From the NCBI GenBank assembly GCA_937951345.1, contig CALFCF010000017.1:1-64000 (forward strand): a DNA stretch of 64,000 nt. The letters run 5' to 3'. Positions 28,235 to 36,637 of the stretch are shown piece by piece. The notes under the pieces are model-generated. The model saw nothing but the letters and a program-made list of their open reading frames with translations. It was not told the origin of the DNA and made no database searches. Made by a program: the position numbers and the translations under genes. How positions within the stretch are numbered: the stretch's first letter is position 1; each line of letters starts with the position of its first letter. The DNA comes from an uncultured Granulosicoccaceae bacterium. Lineage in GTDB: Bacteria; Pseudomonadota; Gammaproteobacteria; Granulosicoccales; Granulosicoccaceae.

Positions 28235-28353
28235 GGGACGGGAAGATTGATAAAACCGTAGGCGGCTTCAAATGTCTTGCAGCCGCACAAGACAGGGTTT
28301 GACAGCTCAGCTGCCTGCAAATACCAAGTGTTTTAAAGGTAGCAGAATTAGTA
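28235..28353. other. cysS upstream region
   Basis: Short AT-mixed stretch between cysS and the 182-bp element; it should hold the cysS promoter. The bases TAGTA at 28349-28353 are repeated at 28536-28540 and look like a target-site duplication. No coding sequence is seen. Confidence 0.4.
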
Positions 28354-28535
28354 GAAGCCATCTCAAAATTGATCGGGGACGCCCAGTCGGGGACGCCGAG
28401 TCGGGGTCGCCGAGTCCTGCCCCCCTGATCCTTCGTTGTGTGCCGTTCTGAGCTGCGCATTTACTGCATGTAAACTGCGCTAATCAAGCGCCACACACCT
28501 TGCCTGAGCGTACAATCTCAATTTGAGATGGCTTC
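28354..28535. mobile_element. 182-bp MITE/REP-like element with 5-bp target duplication
   Basis: The ends are inverted repeats starting GAAGCCATCTCAAA (left 28354-28372, right ending 28535), flanked on both sides by a direct repeat TAGTA (28349-28353 and 28536-28540). Inside are three tandem 14-bp GC-rich units of the type CGGGGACGCCGAGT at 28374-28415. No coding capacity. It resembles a non-autonomous transposable element mobilised in trans. It lies in the divergent cysS / cyclophilin promoter region. It is unrelated in sequence to the two 249-bp elements. Confidence 0.75.
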
Positions 28536-28786
28536 TAGTAAAATTGTCGTACGTATCACCTGACAGGCGATTTCAAGACGCAATCTTACTACGCTGTTTG
28601 CCACGCGTGTGCGTTGACTGCCCCCAATTCTTCAGGCTGTGCACCAATACCCCTATAATGCGATTGCCCGACTATCTGTTACTGATTGGATATTCGCCCG
28701 GCCTGAGACCTCGTCAAGCGGTAAAATGGCATGGTTTCGGCAATAATAGACCCGTGCCAGACATCCCTGAGAACCGATAAAGATCG
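28536..28786. other. Upstream region of the periplasmic cyclophilin gene
   Basis: About 250 bp between the 182-bp element and the cyclophilin ATG. No gene or clear repeat is seen. The promoter of the ppiA-type gene should lie here, so the mobile element may have replaced or separated older upstream control sites. Confidence 0.35.
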
Positions 28787-29461
28787 ATGAAGATTGCAAA
28801 CTTAGCTTCTGTGTTTCAGTTTCCCCAAATCCGAGGATTGACCGGTGTCCTGCTGACGGCATTCCTGGCAGCGACCATCTCAGCTGTAACCGCTCAGGCT
28901 GACGAGTCCGCCTCCGACAGCAGTGTACAGCTTGTCGAAATGAGTACATCAGCCGGACGAATCGTAATCGAAGTCGACGGTAAAAAGGCCCCTGCAACAG
29001 TCGAAAATTTTCTAACCTATGTCAGCGACGGGTTCTACGACGGTACTATTTTCCACCGGGTTATCGATGGGTTCATGATTCAGGGTGGAGGTTTTACCGC
29101 AGACTTTCAGCGCAAGGAAACGCGTGCCCCTATTCGCAATGAAGCAAACAACGGATTGAAAAACAACCGCTTTACGATTGCCATGGCCCGAACCAATGCA
29201 CCACATTCTGCAACAGCGCAATTTTTTATCAACACCGTCGATAACACCCCGCTTGACTACACTGCTTCAACACAACGTGGTTGGGGTTACGCCGTGTTCG
29301 GTCGCGTGATTGAGGGATTTGACGTAGTGGAATCTATCAGCGGCACCGTTACAGGACCCGGGGGTCCGTTCCCGCGTGATACACCAAAAGAGACGATAAA
29401 AATAGAAAAGGTTGTCGTCATGCTACCCGCAGAGTCTGACTCAACAAAAACCACTGATTGA
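28787..29461 (+). CDS. ppiA: Periplasmic peptidyl-prolyl cis-trans isomerase, cyclophilin type
   Basis: This is an exported cyclophilin that should catalyse proline isomerisation during periplasmic protein folding. The first 40 residues form a signal peptide with hydrophobic core GVLLTAFLAATISAVTAQA. The cyclophilin core is complete: [15 protein letters not shown] (catalytic Arg), SATAQFFINTVDN and GYAVFGRVIEG. The 224-residue length fits a signal peptide plus a standard domain and a short linker. It lies upstream of the cytoplasmic paralogue ppiB, from which it is separated by 240 bp. The ppiA symbol is by location and family. Confidence 0.92.
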   Translation: MKIANLASVFQFPQIRGLTGVLLTAFLAATISAVTAQADESASDSSVQLVEMSTSAGRIVIEVDGKKAPATVENFLTYVSDGFYDGTIFHRVIDGFMIQGGGFTADFQRKETRAPIRNEANNGLKNNRFTIAMARTNAPHSATAQFFINTVDNTPLDYTASTQRGWGYAVFGRVIEGFDVVESISGTVTGPGGPFPRDTPKETIKIEKVVVMLPAESDSTKTTD

Positions 29462-29504
29462 TACCCGCAAAACGTCGTTTGCCTGCTCCGGAAATACACA
29501 TTTT

Positions 29505-29532
29505 GCGATGTTGAGGTGTATCACCTCATCGC
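29505..29532. terminator. Stem-loop after ppiA
   Basis: GCGATG and GAGGTG pair with CACCTC and ATCGC around a TAT loop, with a two-base bulge. It lies about 45 bp past the ppiA stop. No T-run follows, so it may be an attenuating or mRNA-stabilising structure rather than a true terminator. Confidence 0.4.
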
Positions 29533-29700
29533 CAATATAACGTCACTCTTGACCCCATGATTCAGTCGCTGCAATCCTGGCGCAAATAGCTGGCAGCGAA
29601 CAGCGGGTCTCTGCTACAGTTATCGTGTTGCGACAAGAAGCCATGATTCACAACCAATGCAACACACCTGACCCCAACCTGTACCGACAAAAGTCCTATC

Positions 29701-30201
29701 ATGATTGCAAAAATTAAAACCAGCCATGGTTTGATTTCGATTGCGCTCGACGCAACTGCTGCCCCGGAAACTGTTGCTAACTTCAAACGCTATGCTGATG
29801 AAGGTTTTTACGACAATACTATCTTCCATCGTGTGATCCCCGGCTTTATGATCCAGGGCGGTGGATTTGACAGCAACATGCAGCAGAAAACCACGCACGC
29901 CAACATCAAAAATGAAGCCAATAACAATCTTACAAACCTGACTGGCACAATCGCAATGGCGCGCACCCCTGATCCGCATTCTGCGAGTTCGCAGTTTTTC
30001 ATTAATCTTCAAGATAATGCTTTTCTTGACTTCAAATCAGAAACCCCTGACGGCTGGGGTTATTGCGTGTTCGGGAAAACTGTTGATGGTATGGATTCTG
30101 TTGAGGCTATTGCCAAAGTACCGACCGGCAACCAGGGTCACCATGGTGATGTACCACTGGAGACAGTAACTATCGAATCTGTCGTCGTTGAAGAGGCTTA
30201 G
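29701..30201 (+). CDS. ppiB: Cytoplasmic peptidyl-prolyl cis-trans isomerase B
   Basis: A 166-residue cyclophilin without signal peptide, hence cytoplasmic. The start [16 protein letters not shown] matches PpiB proteins. [16 protein letters not shown] contains the catalytic Arg; [13 protein letters not shown] and [13 protein letters not shown] complete the active-site motifs. The order ppiB-lpxH with divergent cysS is conserved in gammaproteobacteria. It ends 95 bp before lpxH and may share its transcript. Confidence 0.96.
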   Translation: MIAKIKTSHGLISIALDATAAPETVANFKRYADEGFYDNTIFHRVIPGFMIQGGGFDSNMQQKTTHANIKNEANNNLTNLTGTIAMARTPDPHSASSQFFINLQDNAFLDFKSETPDGWGYCVFGKTVDGMDSVEAIAKVPTGNQGHHGDVPLETVTIESVVVEEA

Positions 30202-30296
30202 CTTCGCGCATCGAAAACACCCTGCAAAATCACACGACATTGTGCAGATCTTGTAAAAACTATTTTTTTACACCGTAAGTCACAGGTTTTGAGGCC

Positions 30297-31139
30297 ATGC
30301 CGCAAGCCGTATTTATCGCCGATTTACATTTGAAGGTTCAGGATGAAAGGACCTTGCGGCACGCCGCGGCATTCTTTGAATCCATGATCGATTCAACAGA
30401 TCAGCTATTCATACTCGGCGATCTGGTCGAGTACTGGATAGGCGATGATGCCTATGATGGCAGCCTTGATCGTGTATTCACACCGTTATCCAAACTAAGC
30501 GCGAGCGGTTGTAAAATCTTTCTAATGCATGGCAATAGAGATTTTTTACTCGGTGAGAATTTTGCAAATTCCGTTGGGTTAACACTGATAAGTGATGATC
30601 AGTTTATTCTCGATCTGGATGGTAGAAAAATACTGCTAATGCATGGCGACACACTCTGCACAGATGATATTGATTATCAGGCGATGCGCAGGCAACTACG
30701 ATCAAGACACTGGCAACAGGATTTTCTTACCAAATCCGTTGAAGAGCGCCTTATAAAAGCACGGCAATTACGCGACCAGAGTCTGGCGGAGAACAGCCGT
30801 AAAACGGCTGAGATTTGCGATGTCAACCAGCAAACCGTTGAACAAACAATGATCGCCTCGGATGTCACCCTGTTATTGCACGGACACACGCACCGACCCG
30901 CTCATCACCGTTTAACATTAAATAAACAGGTAGCCCATGAGGCTTTGACAGGAGTCGTCGACCACAAAATTGACGACTCAAGCACAGGCATTGAAGGTAT
31001 GGGATCGTCAGGGATGGAAGCTAACCGCTGGGTTGTGGGTGATTGGCAAGCGGCTGATATTATTTATGCAGAGTCTACTGACGAGCGCAACGATAACACC
31101 GGGTTACCATTACGTTTAACAAAATGGATTGTTGAATGA
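30297..31139 (+). CDS. lpxH: UDP-2,3-diacylglucosamine diphosphatase
   Basis: LpxH cleaves UDP-2,3-diacylglucosamine to lipid X in lipid A synthesis, at the inner membrane surface. It is a calcineurin-like metallophosphatase with all metal-binding blocks: FIADLHL, LGDLVEYWIGDD, HGNRDFLLG, LMHGDTLCTDD and LLHGHTHRP. The insertion-lid segment YQAMRRQLRSRHWQQDFL is the LpxH type. At 280 residues it is about 40 longer than E. coli LpxH. The extra length is a Gly/Ser-containing insert (about residues 219-243) just before the conserved end RWVVGDW. It is the last gene of the ppiA-ppiB-lpxH series and converges on the DUF455 gene. Confidence 0.94.
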   Translation: MPQAVFIADLHLKVQDERTLRHAAAFFESMIDSTDQLFILGDLVEYWIGDDAYDGSLDRVFTPLSKLSASGCKIFLMHGNRDFLLGENFANSVGLTLISDDQFILDLDGRKILLMHGDTLCTDDIDYQAMRRQLRSRHWQQDFLTKSVEERLIKARQLRDQSLAENSRKTAEICDVNQQTVEQTMIASDVTLLLHGHTHRPAHHRLTLNKQVAHEALTGVVDHKIDDSSTGIEGMGSSGMEANRWVVGDWQAADIIYAESTDERNDNTGLPLRLTKWIVE

Positions 31140-31155
31140 TCGATTGATCGGTTGA

Positions 31156-32067
31156 TCAATCACTCCACTCTGCCTCGATCTCTCGCAAGGCATCCAGCTC
31201 ATCCAACGAAAATCCAGCCTGCACCCGTGCTTCGGCATTATACGGTCCGCGTAAATAGCCGCGCGAATGCTGCCGTAACAACTGCGCGAACACATCCGAT
31301 GGTTTCAGACTACGCCCATCACAGCAATAGCGAAACCAGTGGTTTCCGATTTGCACATGCCTGATCTCGTCGTTGAATATTCTTTGTAAAATATCAGCAC
31401 TAATGTGATCTTCACGTTGACGAAATTTCTCTATCATTGGAGGCGCCACATCAAGACCACGTGCCTCCAATACGCGCGGCACCAATGCCATCCGTACCAT
31501 CACATCATGATCGGTCTTTAGCGCCATATTCCAGAGCCCGGCATGCGCATCAAATGCGCCATAACGCGTATCCAGTTGCCGGAGTCGCTCAGCGACGAGT
31601 AAGAAATGTATTGATTCCTCCGCAGCTACCAGCAACCAGTTTTCTGCAAATTGCTCCGGCATATCACGAAATCGATAAGCTGCATCGAGCGCAAGATTAA
31701 TCGCATTAAACTCTATATGAGCAAGCGCATGAAGCAGCGATAGTCGTCCGGCATCAGAACCGAACCCCCGTTTGCTGACCTGGCGGGGATCGACAAGGCG
31801 TGGAGTTTCTGGGATGCCGGGCGTTTCTATTCGTCGCGGCGCTTCACTAGGGCAATTTCGCTCGAATGTGTGCAATCCCTTAAACAAAGCGACAACCATA
31901 TCAGCCTTACTAAAAGGATCAGGTTGCATGAGGCAGGCAAAACACGCAGAGTAGATGTTGTTATTTTCCGGCAACAGACTGGCACCGCGCTCAGTATCCA
32001 AACCGGGCGCGGTCAAATCGGATGGCTCCCAGCGATCAACACCGCTATTGTCACTTAGCCTATCCAT
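31156..32067 (-). CDS. DUF455 family ferritin-like protein
   Basis: A 303-residue DUF455 protein with a ferritin-like helical bundle. The likely di-metal ligands are in LAHIEFNAINLALDA, AAEESIHFLLVAERL, EARGLD and NDEIRHVQIGNHWFRY, the E-x2-H pattern of di-iron carboxylate proteins. The family's reaction is not established. It lies three bases downstream of recO, so it is probably co-transcribed at the end of the rnc-era-recO operon. In enteric relatives pdxJ occupies this position. No signal peptide or membrane segment is visible. Confidence 0.82.
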   Translation of the reverse strand: MDRLSDNSGVDRWEPSDLTAPGLDTERGASLLPENNNIYSACFACLMQPDPFSKADMVVALFKGLHTFERNCPSEAPRRIETPGIPETPRLVDPRQVSKRGFGSDAGRLSLLHALAHIEFNAINLALDAAYRFRDMPEQFAENWLLVAAEESIHFLLVAERLRQLDTRYGAFDAHAGLWNMALKTDHDVMVRMALVPRVLEARGLDVAPPMIEKFRQREDHISADILQRIFNDEIRHVQIGNHWFRYCCDGRSLKPSDVFAQLLRQHSRGYLRGPYNAEARVQAGFSLDELDALREIEAEWSD

Positions 32068-32070
32068 GAG

Positions 32071-32916
32071 TTAGTCAGCCTTTGTATAAAAAGCAATCAT
32101 CTCTCGTGTCTTGAGTGGTCGGGTACCCAAATGTAAAGCCAGAAGAGAACGCATCACGTTCTTGGCCTCCTGTAGCGACTTGTCATCAAATTGTCTCTCT
32201 GCAAGTGCTAGCAAGGTACTGCCACTGACCTTAATCACCGGAGACGAGAAACCTTCGTTAATAACATTCGTACCCTTTTCAGCTGATAACGCAGGTCGTT
32301 GTGCAAAGTCCACCCCGTCCGTTTGCCGGTCATCTTCGATAGCGTAACCTTGCTCGGGGTAAAAATTATAGATGGCAGTCGCTGACACCGGTGAGAATCT
32401 TTGGCTGTTCGCACCTTCGCTTGCCTGTGGCGCAGACTGAACACGCACACAGTGCGCGAAATTCGGCAATAAGCCCATACTGTCCAAAAGCTCTATTTCA
32501 AAATGTCTGAGAATAGATTCAATCGTCGCACCCGCAGATTTAACGGTGGACAGCTCGGCTAACGACGCTGCATAACGTGCAAACACCGTCGCGCAGGGCT
32601 GGTCCGGGGGCAATAGCCGCAGCAGCAACTCATTGAGGTAATAAGCACAGGCGAGATTGATTTTCTCGAGTGCATAAGATCGTCCCTGCTCTTCCAGAGC
32701 GGTTAGCGTTTTTAGTTCGTGGGCACCGCTCCACGACACCAGCAACGGTTGAAATGGCTGCGCAAGCGGTCGAATGCGTGATCGGGAGCTGCGCGCTCCG
32801 CGCGCGACAAGACGCGTAACCCCGTAGTCCGGCGTCAATACGTCAACAAGCAGACTGGTTTCCCGCAAGGCGCGGGTATGCAGTACAAATCCGGCTAAAA
32901 ACTGAACCCGTTGCAA
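32071..32916 (-). CDS. recO: DNA repair protein RecO
   Basis: RecO works with RecR (encoded at 47887) to load RecA on SSB-coated DNA. The 281-residue protein has an N-terminal OB-fold with FVLHTRALRETSLLVDVLTPDYG, then RLVARGARSSRSRIRPLAQPFQPLLVSW, and the helical middle part with CAYYLNELLLRLLPPDQP. The zinc Cys cluster of some RecO proteins is not evident, as in E. coli. It is 83 bp downstream of era in the standard rnc-era-recO order. Confidence 0.94.
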   Translation of the reverse strand: MQRVQFLAGFVLHTRALRETSLLVDVLTPDYGVTRLVARGARSSRSRIRPLAQPFQPLLVSWSGAHELKTLTALEEQGRSYALEKINLACAYYLNELLLRLLPPDQPCATVFARYAASLAELSTVKSAGATIESILRHFEIELLDSMGLLPNFAHCVRVQSAPQASEGANSQRFSPVSATAIYNFYPEQGYAIEDDRQTDGVDFAQRPALSAEKGTNVINEGFSSPVIKVSGSTLLALAERQFDDKSLQEAKNVMRSLLALHLGTRPLKTREMIAFYTKAD

Positions 32917-32999
32917 AGTAGCAGATCAGTTAGTCTGAAAAAACGGAAATCCGTGTGTGTCTGTGCGCACACAAACAGCAGGATAAAACTCCAGGGCGA

Positions 33000-33980
33000 T
33001 CACTTCGCAGGCCCATCCGTGTAACTTTCCGAATGATCTGTGTATCCGAGGCTTTGTAGCGCACGCTCATCATCCGCCCACCCAGTCTTGACCCGCACCC
33101 ATAGCTGCAGGAACACCTTGCGCTCGAACAATTCCTGCAAAGATTGGCGCGCCCGCGTACCAACCGATTTGAGCCGCTCTCCTTTGCGACCGATAACGAT
33201 CCCCTTTTGACTGTCTTTATCAACCCAAATCACGGCACCGATGCGGAGCATCTCCGGTGATTCATTGAATTGTTCAATCTCTACGGTCAGTGCATACGGC
33301 AATTCATCCGATAGCTGACGGGTCAACTGCTCACGCACATGTTCCGAAGCCAGAAATCGTGATGAGCGATCCGTTAAATCGTCCTCTGCAAACCTGAACG
33401 GCGACTCCGGTAAGGCTTCGAATATTTGTGACTGGAGAACATAGACAGCCGTACCTTTTAACGCAGAACCCGGGATTATTTCAACACGAGAAAAACACTG
33501 TGCTTTTTCACTCAATGCGTCTGCAGAAGGTACAGGCAAGGAATCCAGAAAAGGCAACAGTCTGCTGCGAGGCTCGACCCGGTCAACCTTGTTAACGAAG
33601 ACAAACAAAGGCACTTTTACGTCAGCTGCCGCTTCAATAAGCGAACGTGCACGCTCGTCGTGCTCGTCCCAGGCCAGCGACTGAATGACCCAGACAATCA
33701 CGTCGACATCATGCAGCGTATTGGCGGCAGTGCGATTGAGCACCTGATTCAACGCACGCTTTCCCTGCTGGTGAATACCGGGTGTATCGACGTAGATCGC
33801 CTGACGATCATCAATGGTACTGACACCGACGATAGCATGGCGTGTCGTTTGTGGTTTGCGCGCAGTAATGCTGAGCTTTTGCCCGACCAACCGGTTAAGA
33901 AGTGTTGACTTGCCTACATTCGGACGGCCAACGATTGCGACATTACCGCAATATTGCGTTTTTTCTGGAATCTTAGACAA
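33000..33980 (-). CDS. era: GTPase Era
   Basis: Era is an essential GTPase that binds 16S rRNA during 30S maturation. The GTPase motifs are complete: GRPNVGKSTLLN (G1), DTPGIHQ (G3) and NKVDRV (G4), with the Era-specific KPQTTRHAIVG switch. The C-terminal KH domain has IVIGRKGERLKSVGTRARQSLQELF. At 326 residues it is about 25 longer than E. coli Era, the excess being around residues 170-200 between G5 and the KH domain. It usually overlaps or abuts rnc; here a cyclase-family gene of 270 codons separates the two. Confidence 0.97.
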   Translation of the reverse strand: MSKIPEKTQYCGNVAIVGRPNVGKSTLLNRLVGQKLSITARKPQTTRHAIVGVSTIDDRQAIYVDTPGIHQQGKRALNQVLNRTAANTLHDVDVIVWVIQSLAWDEHDERARSLIEAAADVKVPLFVFVNKVDRVEPRSRLLPFLDSLPVPSADALSEKAQCFSRVEIIPGSALKGTAVYVLQSQIFEALPESPFRFAEDDLTDRSSRFLASEHVREQLTRQLSDELPYALTVEIEQFNESPEMLRIGAVIWVDKDSQKGIVIGRKGERLKSVGTRARQSLQELFERKVFLQLWVRVKTGWADDERALQSLGYTDHSESYTDGPAK

Positions 33981-34021
33981 GGGTTGCAGTTGTTGTTTGA
34001 GTAAACGGGAAATGTCAGTGC

Positions 34022-34834
34022 TCAGACCAGAGCAAAAATGCGCGCTGGCCCACCGGTTCCACCTCGAAACTTTGGTGCTCCAACGACCAATGTGGCGCCG
34101 CTTTGCGGTACGTTATCGAGGTTAGCCAGATTTTCAATGGCAAAACGTCCTGTCGGCAGCCATGCATAGTGAGTTGCGAAGTCAGCCGAAATACCGTGAT
34201 CGATAGACAAGGTATCTGATGCGATAGACATAGCTCCTGTCTCCTCCATCAACATCATGGCTGCTTCAACATGAAAACCCGGGTAGTGTTGCTTCCCTTC
34301 TGCGTCGGCATTTCGAAACCCGTCAGTGTCAACTTTCTCAGACCAACCCGAATTCATCGCAACACAGGCATTTTGTGGAATATCGCCATTTGCAGAAATC
34401 CATTGGCGGATGTCATCAGGAGTGACAAGTGTATCCGCGTCTTGTGCGGCTCTTGCCCGGATATCGATAACGCACAGTGGTACGACCAGATTAGACAAAG
34501 GAATTTCCGCTACCGACTGACCATCGGCTGAGAAGTGCAACGGCGCATCAATGTGTGTCCCGGTGTGCTCGTTTATCGAGAGTTCAAACAGGTTGAACTT
34601 GTGTTCATCCCAGTTAAACTTCTGCGTCATCTTAAATTGAGGGGTACCAAAATAGGTTGGAAAATTTTCATGTAACTCATGCGTCATGTCTTCGACCGAA
34701 CCGTGGCCATCAGCGAGAGCCAGACTGGATGAAGACATCGCAGTAGCCGCGACAACCGCAGCAGATGTCGTGAAAAAATCTCGTCGGGATAACATTTTTT
34801 CTTTTACAGCGTTCATTACACAAGCATCACACAT
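34022..34834 (-). CDS. Cyclase-family metal hydrolase (kynurenine formamidase fold), Tat-exported
   Basis: A 270-residue PF04199 (cyclase) family protein. The metal-binding signature HTGTHIDAPLHF is intact, and the second conserved region is ACVAMNSGWSEKV. The N-terminus carries a twin-arginine signal, SRRDFFTTSAAVVAATA, after the segment MCDACVMNAVKEKML, so it should be exported folded. Members hydrolyse N-formylkynurenine or other amides and lactones; the substrate here is unknown. It interrupts the conserved rnc-era pair: its end is 41 bp before era and its start lies 224 bp from the rnc end, leaving room for its own promoter. Recent acquisition is inferred from position only. Confidence 0.85.
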   Translation of the reverse strand: MCDACVMNAVKEKMLSRRDFFTTSAAVVAATAMSSSSLALADGHGSVEDMTHELHENFPTYFGTPQFKMTQKFNWDEHKFNLFELSINEHTGTHIDAPLHFSADGQSVAEIPLSNLVVPLCVIDIRARAAQDADTLVTPDDIRQWISANGDIPQNACVAMNSGWSEKVDTDGFRNADAEGKQHYPGFHVEAAMMLMEETGAMSIASDTLSIDHGISADFATHYAWLPTGRFAIENLANLDNVPQSGATLVVGAPKFRGGTGGPARIFALV

Positions 34835-35058
34835 AGTCTTCCCCTCACGTAATCAATTTGAATTCATAACTTTTCAGTTCGCCACAACTTCGCTTATCAC
34901 AAACTCGATGCTCAGATATACCGACGCGCGAATTCCAACACCAGCAACAACCTGGCACCTGATAGCACAGCACCTTACCAGACAATGGGTAGCTCGACAC
35001 AGACCAAGAAGGCAGCAATGAGGATATCTACGGTTGAACTGCACTGAATGACAGCGGA

Positions 35059-35742
35059 TTAAGAATTGCGCGATTCTGCCAGCTGAAGCGCGGCATCTGC
35101 GGCCTGCTGCTCGGCTCTGCGCCGACTGCCGGCTGTAGCAACGGCGGCCTGATCGGTACCGATAATTCGGCATTCAACCGTGAACTGCCGCTGGTGTGGC
35201 ATGCCTTCGGTCTTCAGCAGTGTATATTCCGGTAAAGACTGTCCGCGCGCCTGCAAATATTCCTGCAATCGAGATTTTGGATCTTTGAGCTCCTGCACAT
35301 CGACAGATACGTTAGCGAGTTTTTCCGCGAATACCCGTTCGATAAAGGCCCGGGCATACGGCATACCTCGGTCCAGGTAAATGGCGCCAATAAGCGATTC
35401 AACAACATCCGCCAGAACCGAGTCACGATCAAAGACACCGCTGCGCAATTCGCTGCTGCCCAGATTCAACCAATCCCCAAGACCCTGGTCACGCGCAATG
35501 GACGCCAAAGACTCACCGCGTACCAGACTGGCACGCATGCGACTTAATGCGCCTTCATTTACCGTCGTATGTGCTTTGTAAAGTAATTCAGAAATAACAA
35601 GCTGTAATACCGCGTCACCAAGAAATTCAAGACGCTCATAGTTGCGCTTACCGAGACTACGATGCGTGAATGCTTCCTCGTAAAAGTCCGCTTCAGTTAT
35701 TTCGAAACCGAGCAGGTGATTGAGTTTATCTTTTTTGATCAC
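35059..35742 (-). CDS. rnc: Ribonuclease III
   Basis: RNase III cleaves double-stranded RNA in rRNA maturation and mRNA turnover. The catalytic signature ERLEFLGDAVLQLVISELL lies near residues 37-55, and DVVESLIGAIYLD carries the second set of metal ligands. The C-terminal dsRNA-binding domain contains DPKSRLQEYLQARGQ and GSRRRAEQQAADAALQ. At 227 residues it has family length. A 249-bp repeat element lies immediately upstream, between rnc and the DUF4845 gene, which is where an rnc promoter or leader would sit. Confidence 0.97.
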   Translation of the reverse strand: MIKKDKLNHLLGFEITEADFYEEAFTHRSLGKRNYERLEFLGDAVLQLVISELLYKAHTTVNEGALSRMRASLVRGESLASIARDQGLGDWLNLGSSELRSGVFDRDSVLADVVESLIGAIYLDRGMPYARAFIERVFAEKLANVSVDVQELKDPKSRLQEYLQARGQSLPEYTLLKTEGMPHQRQFTVECRIIGTDQAAVATAGSRRRAEQQAADAALQLAESRNS

Positions 35743-35809
35743 ACGTGTAAGAGATCGTGGGCCACGACCCTATTGTGCACTAAACGGTGCAAGATTTGCG
35801 TTTTAGACG

Positions 35810-36058
35810 CTAGCCTGCTCTATTCATGAAGGGTTCGCCACCAGAGTCTGGCTACCTAAGCAGGTCGCTCGATTCAGCGAAATTCGTAGAAATCTACGGG
35901 TTGAGCTGAATCGAGTGAGCTGCGACGGCAGACGGGCACTGGTGGTGAATAGAAAACAGTGTGCGAACACCCAAAGCGACGCTAAAACTGCTTTTCTAAC
36001 TGGAAATGGCTTAGTTTTCAATGTCACTGTTTTCGCCTTCGTGAATAGAGCAGGCTAG
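35810..36058. mobile_element. MITE-like 249-bp element, copy 2
   Basis: Same length and layout as the copy at 26024-26272, differing at about ten positions by eye. The terminal inverted repeats start CCTGCTCTATTCATGAAGG and CCTGCTCTATTCACGAAGG. Relative to copy 1, both ends changed at the same position in a matching way, which suggests that the ends pair. CTAG flanks both ends. It separates DUF4845 from rnc in the lepB-rnc-era operon. A 67-codon frame is open in both copies but is probably not a gene. Confidence 0.8.
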
Positions 36059-36180
36059 GTACGGGAAAGATCTGGAGCCACTCAGTTATTCATGAGGGCT
36101 GAACAAACATGGCAGACTTGGGAACGAGGAGGTAGCCGCGAAGATTTCGCAAAGCCAGAGCGCGAGAGTCTGAAGCAGCG

Positions 36181-36203
36181 GGTACCGGCAATTGACCGGT
36201 ACC
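36181..36203. terminator. Stem-loop after the DUF4845 gene
   Basis: A perfect 8-bp stem (GGTACCGG / CCGGTACC) with a 7-base loop, 12 bp past the DUF4845 stop. No T-run is adjacent. It may reduce read-through from lepB-DUF4845 into the repeat element and rnc. Confidence 0.4.
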
Positions 36204-36214
36204 GCCGAGGTTCC

Positions 36215-36637
36215 CTAGATATCGTCGTAGGTATGATTGAATCGCGTTACAACGTCAATATTGCTGAACAGGGTGGCGCGTTTTTCATAGTCAATTTGCA
36301 CCAGAAAGCCTCTTGCGCCGTCTTTTTTCAGTACAAACGATTCTTCAGGCTTGAGTTCATAAAGACTGTTTGCACGGTAGGCCTGATTGATCGCCTGCAT
36401 CACTTTTGACTTGGGTTTTTTCAGTAACTCGGCATTCGTCGCGATGTCGTTACCGATAGACTTGACCGTCAGAAACTCCAGGTAGCTAGGCACTACTTTA
36501 AACGCAAACATACCGAAAAAGGCGGCGACGCTAAGTACAATAAGCAATACAACCAAGGACATACCATTTTGCTTACGGGCAAATGCACTACGGTGGTTTT
36601 TTTTCTTTGCGCCGTTTGATACTGCTAGCTGAGTCAT
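36215..36637 (-). CDS. DUF4845 domain protein
   Basis: A 140-residue protein with one N-terminal membrane helix (MSLVVLLIVLSVAAFFGMFAF, about residues 25-45) after a basic Lys/Arg stretch, and a small periplasmic or soluble domain. DUF4845 proteins are regularly encoded between lepB and rnc in gamma- and betaproteobacteria, and their function is unknown. The start overlaps the lepB stop by four bases (ATGA), so translation is coupled. The N-terminus looks loosely like a type IV pilin-like leader, but no clear cleavage motif is present. Confidence 0.85.
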   Translation of the reverse strand: MTQLAVSNGAKKKNHRSAFARKQNGMSLVVLLIVLSVAAFFGMFAFKVVPSYLEFLTVKSIGNDIATNAELLKKPKSKVMQAINQAYRANSLYELKPEESFVLKKDGARGFLVQIDYEKRATLFSNIDVVTRFNHTYDDI

